Shown: piece by piece, positions 35,801-41,666 of the stretch
Layout: every line of letters begins with the position of its first letter
How positions within the stretch are numbered: position 1 is the first letter of the stretch
Assembly (NCBI GenBank): GCA_958296025.1
Contig: OY282430.1
Location: 1,612,001 to 1,676,000, forward strand
Reading direction: 5' to 3'
DNA: 64,000 nucleotides
Origin: an uncultured Pseudomonadales bacterium
GTDB taxonomy: Bacteria > Pseudomonadota > Gammaproteobacteria > Pseudomonadales > Azotimanducaceae
The notes under the pieces: model-generated
What the model was told of the DNA's origin: nothing
Database searches by the model: none
Seen by the model: the letters and a program-made list of their open reading frames with translations, nothing else
Made by a program: the position numbers and the translations under genes

Positions 35801-36257
35801 CGTCTGTGGTGCGTACATAGGCCAGCACTTCAATGTCTAAGCTGCTTTCCAGCTTGAGCCGCCAATTCCCCGTGCCGCTGCCGGTTCCCGTAATTCCTTT
35901 TTGTGCATTGCCCGTCTCTAAGTCGTCGGAGTTGAAATGCAGGGCTTGCCGAGCGCCCAAGGAGAGGCTGACCGGGTCAAAAGTCCGGCCGCTGTCGTCA
36001 ATGGCGCGTACGCGGACGGCGCCATCCTCGTCGGAGCGGTTGATAATGCGGACGAACCCTTCCTGCCTGTCGTGGGAGGCCCGCATGAATAGGGGAACAT
36101 CATGCTCAGCGGCGAGCGCCGTTGGGGAGTTCGGCAACAGCAGCGCGAGGCCCAGTGCTCCCCACAAGCCAATGCGTTGGCGATGCGCCGGCCATTTTCC
36201 GTTGCTGCGCGGCTTCATGGCTTTTTTGGGGGCAACGCAATAAAGGCTATCCGTCAC
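32811..36257 (-). CDS. Secreted leucine-rich-repeat protein with C-terminal HExxH zincin domain
   Basis: This is an 1148-residue exported protein. A signal peptide (hydrophobic core at about 29-49, LWGALGLALLLPNSPTALAA) is followed by two related beta-rich modules (about 54-160 and 168-280), a Ser/Asp/Pro linker, an EF-like cap (NKDANDAITKAEIASL) and about 17 repeats of 22 residues (roughly 338-750) of the internalin/SDS22 type. After them comes a domain with H900-E-L-M-H904-A-W-A-N, a zinc-metalloprotease motif. GTG 36257 has GGGGGA upstream; ATG 36218 is the alternative. The repeats should bind a protein or glycan, and the zincin could cut it. Whether the protease is active is unknown. Base composition is more AT-rich than the flanks. 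Confidence 0.8.
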   Translation of the reverse strand: MTDSLYCVAPKKAMKPRSNGKWPAHRQRIGLWGALGLALLLPNSPTALAAEHDVPLFMRASHDRQEGFVRIINRSDEDGAVRVRAIDDSGRTFDPVSLSLGARQALHFNSDDLETGNAQKGITGTGSGTGNWRLKLESSLDIEVLAYVRTTDGFLSSMHDLVRKPSTNHLVPTFNPGDNHNQVSRLRLINPSANDAAVTVVGVDDQGSRTPPVSLTLSAREARSITAQQLESGHSSLNGRLGDGNGKWRLFVSADAPIQVMSLLESPTGHLTNLSTSTSMRDYAPPPDDSSPPDGPDVVVDIPDPILKRSIAEALNKDANDAITKAEIASLKELHTGGGISDLTGLQFATGLTELVLINNPISDISVLSNLVGLTRLDIAGNRFSDLRPLAALTSLTTLDLSSNGIKDINPLTSLTNLRNLSIGHNHIRDVSALANLANLEYLYIRNNNIADLTPLAGLTNLTHLDVLANSFTDISMLRGLSNLTSLNLEQNRIMDFAVLSGLTNLRELHLDATGFTDILLLQKLIHLRELSLTQTQLTDISILSRMTRLTRLYVGYNSIADISPLADLTDLEVLWINRSPIRDFSPLAGLTNLTSLHLQNTGITDLTVLKDLTKLEWLALGSGDKLDWLTLGFDKIADISPLAGLVNLEYLYILYTDISDISALRKMTKLYTLDLRGNNISNISPLAGMSRLHTLDLTDNEVSDISILENLTKLMWIRLANNEITNIPDFPRDPHSTSDRQLLELDLKDNPLSQEAQNKVAMLRDSGVLVHYNPPVASTDQFPDSPLFQIYNDNVLVMEAAANLTVHKVGDGLALDAYAREFYKHFEDDFDFLLFLSNLDDHSEFNGDVYYGAYLSVMNDTEGTGLGIHFNNEFGSDRKLRGAIHFPYNRGLVEGPGLHELMHAWANYAIPSVEGAHWGFSSANGQLGGFDLAKLASLGSNRYSAGNFGTVANGGNGVPYSPIELYFAGYVPPEIVPDLWVAADGAWSEETGVFTASEVRDYSIEDIIAQHGQRVPNVSEAQWNYRAAAILLVSDDHPPSTAQLRLLSEQVAAFVSPHRDDSRRYNYYEATGNRGTITMNGLSRLRKPAPGAALLPASFGKAPPPRFCWPDGRGGFMHKPLEKRIVLPLSGRGDLRHQAQRLVPVGG

Positions 36258-36383
36258 TATTCATCCCCCATGTTTGGCGCAGGCACCTTTCTTAGTCTTG
36301 CTGGTGTACGGGCAGCTTAGCACAGCGGGCGCAACGCCGCCCGAGCGGGTTACAATCCGCCGCCCAGCAACAGGCATGGCGGA

Positions 36384-36917
36384 ATGGCCGGCTTAATCGC
36401 ATCGCAGATCGCCTTGGCGGTGGTCATTGTCGGATTGGGCGTCGTGCTGCTGTCCCTAGCGCGGCAGATCGGCGTTCTGCACGAGCGCACCGCTCCAGTT
36501 GGCGGACTGCTGCGGAAGGTCGGGGAAGCGAAGCGGATCGACTTGGATGCCGTCCAAGCCGTCACGGCGAACGGCGCCAGGGCGTCGCTGCGCCGCATGG
36601 CGGGCGAAGAACCCTTGGCGCTGCTCTTCGTTGCCGAGGGCTGCCCGGTGTGCAAGTCACTGCTGCCAAGTTACGAGGAGGTGCTGCGCAAGGCGGGCTT
36701 TTCTCCTTTCGTGGTGGAGGATGGGGCTTCAACAACGGGGCAGCTGGCCGCCAGCCACGGCATGGCCAGTGGCCGCATCCTGGCCGCTCCGCAATTAGCC
36801 GCCGCCCTGCAGGTGCTGCAAACCCCAACCTTGGCGCTATTGGACAGGGACGGAAAGGTACTGCGAAAAACGCGCCTTAAGGGACCGCGCCACCTACTCA
36901 GCGTGGCCTCAATATGA
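36384..36917 (+). CDS. MauD-like thiol-disulfide protein
   Basis: This 177-residue protein has an N-terminal membrane anchor (about 6-26) followed by LARQIGVLHERTAPVG, the typical start of MauD, and a thioredoxin-fold domain with C87-P-V-C90-K. MauD helps form the many disulfides of the methylamine dehydrogenase small subunit in the periplasm. No mauA, mauB, mauE or other methylamine genes are in the window, so this may be an orphan oxidoreductase that serves another amine dehydrogenase or general disulfide folding. It reads away from the leucine-rich-repeat gene. Confidence 0.78.
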   Translation: MAGLIASQIALAVVIVGLGVVLLSLARQIGVLHERTAPVGGLLRKVGEAKRIDLDAVQAVTANGARASLRRMAGEEPLALLFVAEGCPVCKSLLPSYEEVLRKAGFSPFVVEDGASTTGQLAASHGMASGRILAAPQLAAALQVLQTPTLALLDRDGKVLRKTRLKGPRHLLSVASI

Positions 36918-36929
36918 GCGCCATCAGAA

Positions 36930-36999
36930 GTGGACCCACTTTCATGCACACTCGGTTAAGGTGCGTTCCATGCTTCAGGAGGCATGGAAATGGGTCCAC
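36930..36999. mobile_element. 70-bp inverted-repeat element, possible IS scar or MITE
   Basis: GTGGACCCACTTTCATGC (36930-36947) and its inverted partner (36982-36999) match at 16 of 18 positions. Inside, TTCCATGC (36966-36973) and GCATGGAA (36982-36989) make a second, perfect 8-bp hairpin. No transposase is present. The right end with six further bases (ATGGGTCCACCTCTA) recurs at 39840-39854. Confidence 0.55.
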
Positions 37000-37004
37000 C
37001 TCTA
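36990..37004 (+). repeat. 15-bp direct repeat flanking the accessory patch, left copy
   Basis: ATGGGTCCACCTCTA, identical to 39840-39854. Between the two copies lie the glycosylase, HNH, decayed hydratase, mntA-like and truncated hepT-like genes. Confidence 0.7.
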
Positions 37005-37032
37005 CCCACCTCTGCCAAATAGTTGTAACGCA

Positions 37033-37758
37033 ATGACAGGACACGGTCAAAAAATCATCGCCGTTCAGCGCCAACTATGTGACGCCGTGGATTCGCTTGC
37101 CTTTGCGCCACCCGTTACCCACGTTTACAACCCCTTGCGGTACGCCCAGCGCCCGGCAGAGACGTACCTGCAACGCTACCTGAGCAGGCCCGAACCGGAA
37201 GCACTGTTCCTCGGAATGAACCCCGGCCCTTGGGGAATGGCGCAAAGCGGGGTGCCGTTCGGCGACGTGACGCTGGTGCGCGATTGGATGGCAATCGATA
37301 TTGACGTTGACCGACCACCCAATGAACACTCCAAGAAGCCCGTATGTGGCGCGGCCTGCCATCGTAGAGAAGTGAGCGGGCGGCGATTCTGGGGCTGGGC
37401 CAAGTCGCGTTTCCGTACGCCCGAAGCATTCTTCTCCTGCTTCGGTGTGCTCAACTATTGCCCGCTCTGCTTCCTTGATGCCGAGGGTCGCAACTACACC
37501 CCGAACCGGCTCCCGACCGCCGAGCGCACAGCGTTGTTCGAGGAGTGCGATGCCGCGCTCGCCGCTTGCTGCGAAGTACTCGATCCGGCGCTCGTCATTG
37601 GTATCGGTAATTTCGCCAGAGACCGCGCCGAGGCGGCGCTACCGAAGTCCGTGCGCGTTGGCAAGATACTGCATCCCAGCCCGGCCAATCCGCAGGCCAA
37701 CCGCAGCTGGGCACCTGTGATTGAGGGGCAGCTCGCTGCTCTTGGGGTAGCGCTTTGA
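37033..37758 (+). CDS. SMUG1-type uracil-DNA glycosylase
   Basis: This 241-residue protein is clearly of the SMUG1 branch. The active-site strand is G61-M-N63-P-G-P-W-G-M-A-Q-S-G-V-P-F-G, and the second motif is H214-P-S-P-A-N-P-Q-A-N. N63 and H214 are the expected catalytic residues. SMUG1 removes uracil and 5-hydroxymethyluracil from DNA, leaving an abasic site. The ATG at 37033 is used; a GTG at 36961 inside the inverted-repeat element is in frame but would add foreign residues. The HNH nuclease gene follows after 43 bases on the same strand, and both sit inside the repeat-bounded patch. Confidence 0.88.
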   Translation: MTGHGQKIIAVQRQLCDAVDSLAFAPPVTHVYNPLRYAQRPAETYLQRYLSRPEPEALFLGMNPGPWGMAQSGVPFGDVTLVRDWMAIDIDVDRPPNEHSKKPVCGAACHRREVSGRRFWGWAKSRFRTPEAFFSCFGVLNYCPLCFLDAEGRNYTPNRLPTAERTALFEECDAALAACCEVLDPALVIGIGNFARDRAEAALPKSVRVGKILHPSPANPQANRSWAPVIEGQLAALGVAL

Positions 37759-37801
37759 TTTGACGTAAGATCTTATTGATCTACCGACAGCCGAGGAAAC
37801 C

Positions 37802-38533
37802 ATGGCACCTACCCTGTTCTGCAACATCGCTTGGATGAAAACATACACCGGAGACCCGACGGACGAACCCATCGGCGGCGGAAGCCATCCGGTCAAGGAA
37901 GAGAAAAACAACTTTAATCCCTTCGATGGTCAGCTGCGAAAGCACCCCAACGGCAGGTATTACCATTTCAAAGCGGCACAGGCTAACTGCCACCTGCTGG
38001 AACCAAGCGAGCGAAACTTCCCAGTGAAGACGGCACAGCAAGTCGAAGGTGGCGCTGGTCGCTCTGTATGGTACGGCGAGAAACCCTACGGCCTAAAATT
38101 AAAGAACAGGGTCAAGGCATTTATCGACCAAGAGTTCGACAGAGATCAACTTGAACTCAAAGCAGGCAGGTTAGTAGATAATCTAGACGTTCCACCAAAA
38201 GGCTCAAAAAGGCCCTTGAGAACGAAGAAGGAGACCGAAGTTTTCGGCCGTAATGCGAAGGTCCGTGCCTACGCTCTTCAACGGGCAAATGGGACATGCC
38301 AGTTGTGTGGTAAGCCCGCCCCTTTCAAGAAAAAACACGACAATCGTCCGTTCTTGGAAGTTCACCACGTTAAGCGATTAGCAAAAGGCGGAGCCGACGT
38401 GCCGTCCAATACGGTCGCCCTCTGTCCAAACTGCCACCGGGCCGCCCACTACGGAGCCCAGCGGACTATCCAGAAGAAGCTAAGGCGTGTGCTGACGCAA
38501 TTGGAAACGTCCTGCGGGCCAGGCGACGGATAG
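37802..38533 (+). CDS. HNH endonuclease, restriction-like
   Basis: In this 243-residue protein the C-terminal domain (about 155-235) is a zinc-bound HNH nuclease: CQLCGKPAPF, LEVHH(188-189)VKRLAKGG, NTVALCPNCHRAAHYG, with both zinc-holding cysteine pairs. The N-terminal half (NIAWMKTYTGDPTDEPIGGGSHP...NPFDGQLRKHPNGRYYHFK) resembles the extra domain seen in front of restriction-type HNH proteins and may sense modified bases or substrate DNA. Base composition is visibly lower in GC than the surroundings, suggesting transfer. Its place behind a uracil glycosylase suggests a joint DNA-damage or defence role, which is inference. Confidence 0.85.
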   Translation: MAPTLFCNIAWMKTYTGDPTDEPIGGGSHPVKEEKNNFNPFDGQLRKHPNGRYYHFKAAQANCHLLEPSERNFPVKTAQQVEGGAGRSVWYGEKPYGLKLKNRVKAFIDQEFDRDQLELKAGRLVDNLDVPPKGSKRPLRTKKETEVFGRNAKVRAYALQRANGTCQLCGKPAPFKKKHDNRPFLEVHHVKRLAKGGADVPSNTVALCPNCHRAAHYGAQRTIQKKLRRVLTQLETSCGPGDG

Positions 38534-38733
38534 ACACCGCGGGCAGATACGGCAATTGCCTGAAACTCGAACGCTCCATTGGCCGGGGCGGTCGCCCTTC
38601 AGTAGGTGCAAGTGAAATCCCGGACGCTCAGTGTCCTGTGGATAGTTTGCTTGGTCCAGCGCCATCAGAATGCACCGAAAAGACTCCAAATGGGGATAAT
38701 GCCCGGCTAGCATCCATCAGGAGGACACCCCGC

Positions 38734-39259
38734 ATGACCGACTACGCCACCATCAACCTGCGCACCGAAGGCCCGCTTGCCCGGCTGACCCTCAATCGGC
38801 CTGAGCAGCGCAACGGCATGACCAACCGCATGGTGCGGGAGACACATGCCGCTCTGACGCAGGTTGCCGCCGACGCTTCCGTGCGCCTGCAGCTGCTGAC
38901 CGGCGCCGGGCGGTCGTTTTGCCCAGGGGCGGACTTGAACCTGATGTCCTCGGGAGAGTGGGACGCGGAGGGACTGGTGCGGCCCCGAGCGCTTTCAAGT
39001 TCCGGCGCTGCTGCACGGAGTGTCGCAGCTCTCCATCGCCGCCATCAACGGCGCCGGGGCCGGATTCGGCTGGTCCTGCGGCTGCGACCTTCGGGTGGCG
39101 GCCCGCAGCGTCATGCTGAACACCGCCTTTCTCAACATCGCCGTCGCCGGAGATATGGGCCTGCCTTGGTTGCTGCCGCGGCTGGTCGGGGCCGCCAAGG
39201 CGCGGGAGGCGTTCGGCACCTTTGTCGAGAAGCGCAAGCCCAAGGCAGCTTGTCGCTAG
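38734..39259 (+). pseudogene. Decayed enoyl-CoA hydratase/isomerase
   Basis: The frame from ATG 38734 reads as a crotonase N-terminus (LARLTLNRPEQRNGMTNRMV, then GRSFCPGADLNLMSSG). Between about 38960 and 38985 the family sequence switches by one base to another frame, where it continues as FQVPALLHGVSQLSIAAINGAGAGFGWSCGCDLRVAAR and GDMGLPWLLPRLVGAAKARE. It then jumps to AFGTFVEKRKPK, which in intact homologues is the extreme C-terminus, so roughly 80 codons are missing in between. Both a frameshift and an internal deletion make this a pseudogene. Confidence 0.85.
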
Positions 39260-39318
39260 TTGTCAGCCTGTGCTAGGTTGCGCCTCGGGCTGCAATCCGT
39301 AGTGGAGGATATAAGGCG

Positions 39319-39603
39319 GTGGACCCGTTCATTGAACGGCATCGAGACGGCATATTGTCCATAGCCAAGGAGATGGGCATCACTAATCTCCGGGTGTTTG
39401 GATCAATGGCCCGTGGCGACGCGGCGCTGGACAGCGACATCGATCTGCTGGGCGACTTTCCGGAAGACGCGGACATTCTCGATCTCTGTCGTTTCAGGCG
39501 CCTTGTTCGTGAACTGACAGGCCGCAAAGTGGATGTCGCCACTGACGAGATGATCCTTCCCCCGCTTCGTGATGCAGTCTTCAACGAGGCCCTGCCACTG
39601 TGA
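39319..39603 (+). CDS. MntA-like nucleotidyltransferase antitoxin
   Basis: This 94-residue minimal nucleotidyltransferase has G28-S29-M-A-R-G-D and the metal aspartates D40 and D42 (SDIDLL). Its length and the pairing with a HEPN protein are typical of MNT/HEPN toxin-antitoxin pairs, in which MntA AMPylates the HepT toxin. GTG 39319 has GGAGGA upstream. The downstream hepT-like frame overlaps it by four bases but is truncated. All catalytic residues of the antitoxin look intact. Confidence 0.85.
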   Translation: MDPFIERHRDGILSIAKEMGITNLRVFGSMARGDAALDSDIDLLGDFPEDADILDLCRFRRLVRELTGRKVDVATDEMILPPLRDAVFNEALPL

Positions 39604-39821
39604 CTTCACCTTCCCGCAGGGAGAATCTGACTCAATGGAGAATCAAGGTCGCCCTTCAATACGTCGAAAGGATACGAACAAAGTCTCAGTTTGGCGAAGA
39701 CTCCTACAGGAACGACATTGACATTCAGGAGAGCATCGATTTCAACCTGGAGCACCTAGCGGAGGAAATCACTAAACTGCCTCACTGCTGTCCCACAAAC
39801 TTGATGCGAGTTTCAGGGTGA
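39600..39821 (+). pseudogene. Truncated HepT-like HEPN toxin
   Basis: The 73-codon frame starts GTG within the mntA-like stop. It has the HepT-type helices (WRIKVALQYVERIRTKSQF and QESIDFNLEHLAEEITKLP) but ends abruptly with CCPTNLMRVSG. Normal HepT proteins run to about 110-140 residues and carry the RNase motif R-x4-6-H after this point; it is missing. The stop lies 18 bases before the right-hand 15-bp repeat, so the truncation coincides with the patch boundary. An active toxin is unlikely. Confidence 0.75.
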
Positions 39822-39839
39822 GTTGGGGTTGGCGTGCTG

Positions 39840-39854
39840 ATGGGTCCACCTCTA
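39840..39854 (+). repeat. 15-bp direct repeat flanking the accessory patch, right copy
   Basis: ATGGGTCCACCTCTA, identical to 36990-37004. It follows the truncated hepT-like frame and is itself followed by a short CTCTATC tandem. Confidence 0.7.
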
Positions 39855-39899
39855 TCCTCTATCCTAAAGCGAATCCACCAATGAGTTGCGAGTGGCGAC

Positions 39900-40175
39900 G
39901 TGCTGATTTCCCTGCACGGCTACGAAGAATTGGCGCAAGACGACATTTTGGCGCACGAACTAATCCAAGGCATTGATGCGGCTGTTGTGGTGGAGGATTA
40001 CCCCGACTACCCTAAGGGGCCATGTTGCTTGGTTTTGCAACGGGATGGATTGGGTTTGCCAATTCATGTAGTTTGGGGAATTCCTTCCGGACGGGCTTCG
40101 CCGGCTGTAATGGTCACGGCGTACCGACCTGATCCGAATAGGTGGCATGAAGGCTGGTTAAGGAGGCGACCGTGA
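39900..40175 (+). CDS. DUF4258 protein, toxin-like
   Basis: This 91-residue protein shows the DUF4258 pattern: [43 protein letters not shown] and [20 protein letters not shown]4258 has a RelE/BrnT-like fold and is commonly the first gene of a two-gene toxin-antitoxin-like unit. The start is GTG 39900 with a poor ribosome site. The next gene overlaps its stop by four bases. Whether it is an RNase is not known. Confidence 0.75.
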   Translation: MLISLHGYEELAQDDILAHELIQGIDAAVVVEDYPDYPKGPCCLVLQRDGLGLPIHVVWGIPSGRASPAVMVTAYRPDPNRWHEGWLRRRP

Positions 40176-40432
40176 GTCGTAGGCTAAGCAAAAGGCTTGT
40201 GCGCGAAGGCGCGTTGGCTGCTGAGGTGGATGTCAAGCTCTTGGATGCCAAGGATGATTGGGCACCCTACCTGTCTCTGGATGACGCCTATAGGCTTGAT
40301 GACGTCCGGGATGCGCTTCGTGATGGCGATGTGGAGCGGGCATCCCGCATTGCCGCCCGAGTTTATCGCTTGACCCCCATGCAAAAGCCATCCCGGAAAT
40401 CCGGCTTGAGGGATGGTCGTCCGACGCCTTGA
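40172..40432 (+). CDS. Partner of DUF4258 protein, antitoxin-like
   Basis: This 86-residue protein starts within the DUF4258 stop. The pattern [54 protein letters not shown] is the one usually found next to DUF4258 genes. It has no DNA-binding motif I can recognise. An antitoxin role is inferred from gene order and overlap only. The last 16 residues are polar and variable. Confidence 0.65.
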   Translation: MSRRLSKRLVREGALAAEVDVKLLDAKDDWAPYLSLDDAYRLDDVRDALRDGDVERASRIAARVYRLTPMQKPSRKSGLRDGRPTP

Positions 40433-40475
40433 TGGAATTCAGCCAGCCTGTGTGCGCCCTTGGCGCCCCTGTTGA

Positions 40476-41666
40476 ATGGATCCTTTCACACAAGCTGCTC
40501 TTGGCGCCGTCACGGCCCGCAGCGTTGCTCCGGCAGACATGGCGAAAGGGGTGCTGGCCACCGGTGCCGTCTTGGGTGCGGCGCCGGACATCGACATATT
40601 GTTCAGCATCGGCGGGGATTTCTTTGACAATCTGATTCATCATCGGGGCTATACGCATTCCTTGATCGTTCTGGTCGCCGTCGGCCCCCTGTCCGGGCAT
40701 TGGCTTTGGCGGCGCTTTGGCGGCGGCCGGCGTTGGCGGCGACAGCATCTTTGCTGGTTGGCCGTCGCCACCTTGGCCTTGCTTTCCCATCCGCTTTTGG
40801 ACTGGCTGACGCCCTACGGCACTCAGTTGCTGCTGCCGCTGACGGATCAACGCTTCGCGGTCAACGCCATGCCGATCGTCGATCCGCTGTTTTCCTTGAT
40901 TCTGTTCGCCGGGCTGTTGACGGGCGCTGCACTCGAAACGCCGCGCCGCCGCAGGGTCGCCGCTTTGGCGGCTTTGGCGCTGAGCTTCGGTTACTTGGCC
41001 TATGGCTGGCAGCAAAACCTGACTGCGGAGCGGCTGGCGGAGGCGCAGTTTGCGGCGCTGCGCGGTGCCCAAACAGCAGGAGGCGCCGGGCTTGCGGTGG
41101 GCGACGACTACGAACTGCGCGCCTTTCCCACCATCCTGCAGGTGCATTATCGGCGCATCGTGATCCGTTCCGAGGACGCCGTGCGGGTGGGCTATCTCTC
41201 CACTTGGGCGCCCTGCGCCATCGAGTGGGGCAGGGCGCCGTCCGGCGACCAGCGCGTCGGCCAAGTCTTGCGGAGCACCCGAGAGGGGCGCATCTTCGAC
41301 TGGTTCAGCATGGGCTGGGCCTATCCATTCCAGCAGTACAGGGCCGACGGCCTTGAGGCCGTGTTCGCCGACCTGCGCTACGGCGCCACCTTGGACCCGA
41401 AGGAGAGCTTCTTCTCCATTAGCGCACCGTTCGACGCCGGGCAGGGGTTGTTGGCCGGCCCCGTTGGGGCTTGGCGCGGCCCGAACGCACGGAACCTCGA
41501 TTTAAGGGGACTTCTCGCCGCCGCCTATGCCCCCGAATGCCGCGCTGCATCGGGTCAAATAGCCAAGAGATGGCCTCAGATACACACAAAGGCCGGGCAC
41601 GGCAGCGCCCTGGGCGCAACGGCTCGATTGTTCAGCGGTCGGCAGGAAACAGGCGGGGACCGTTGA
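40476..41666 (+). CDS. YdjM-family membrane-bound metal-dependent hydrolase
   Basis: This 396-residue protein has the N-terminal metal-site pattern of the YdjM/DUF457 family: MDPFTQAALGAV, GAAPDIDILF, HHRGYTHSLIVL and LLSHPLLDWLTPYG, with conserved His and Asp residues at membrane-helix ends. About five hydrophobic segments lie within residues 1-190; the C-terminal part is periplasmic or cytosolic and unfamiliar. The reaction is unknown. In E. coli YdjM is LexA-controlled, but no SOS box is seen here. Its stop overlaps the selD-fusion start by one base (TGATG), so the two are likely co-expressed. Confidence 0.8.
   Translation: MDPFTQAALGAVTARSVAPADMAKGVLATGAVLGAAPDIDILFSIGGDFFDNLIHHRGYTHSLIVLVAVGPLSGHWLWRRFGGGRRWRRQHLCWLAVATLALLSHPLLDWLTPYGTQLLLPLTDQRFAVNAMPIVDPLFSLILFAGLLTGAALETPRRRRVAALAALALSFGYLAYGWQQNLTAERLAEAQFAALRGAQTAGGAGLAVGDDYELRAFPTILQVHYRRIVIRSEDAVRVGYLSTWAPCAIEWGRAPSGDQRVGQVLRSTREGRIFDWFSMGWAYPFQQYRADGLEAVFADLRYGATLDPKESFFSISAPFDAGQGLLAGPVGAWRGPNARNLDLRGLLAAAYAPECRAASGQIAKRWPQIHTKAGHGSALGATARLFSGRQETGGDR

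Noticed and set aside
36930-36999. Complete insertion sequence
   Set aside because: The element is only 70 bp long and no transposase frame lies in or beside it.
38960-39000. Selenocysteine codon as explanation for the broken hydratase frame
   Set aside because: The break is a one-base frame change and not an in-frame TGA, and crotonases have no selenocysteine site there.
40233-41264. 343-codon minus-strand frame over the YdjM-family gene
   Set aside because: It is antisense to conserved metal-site residues, with no ribosome site and shadow-type composition.
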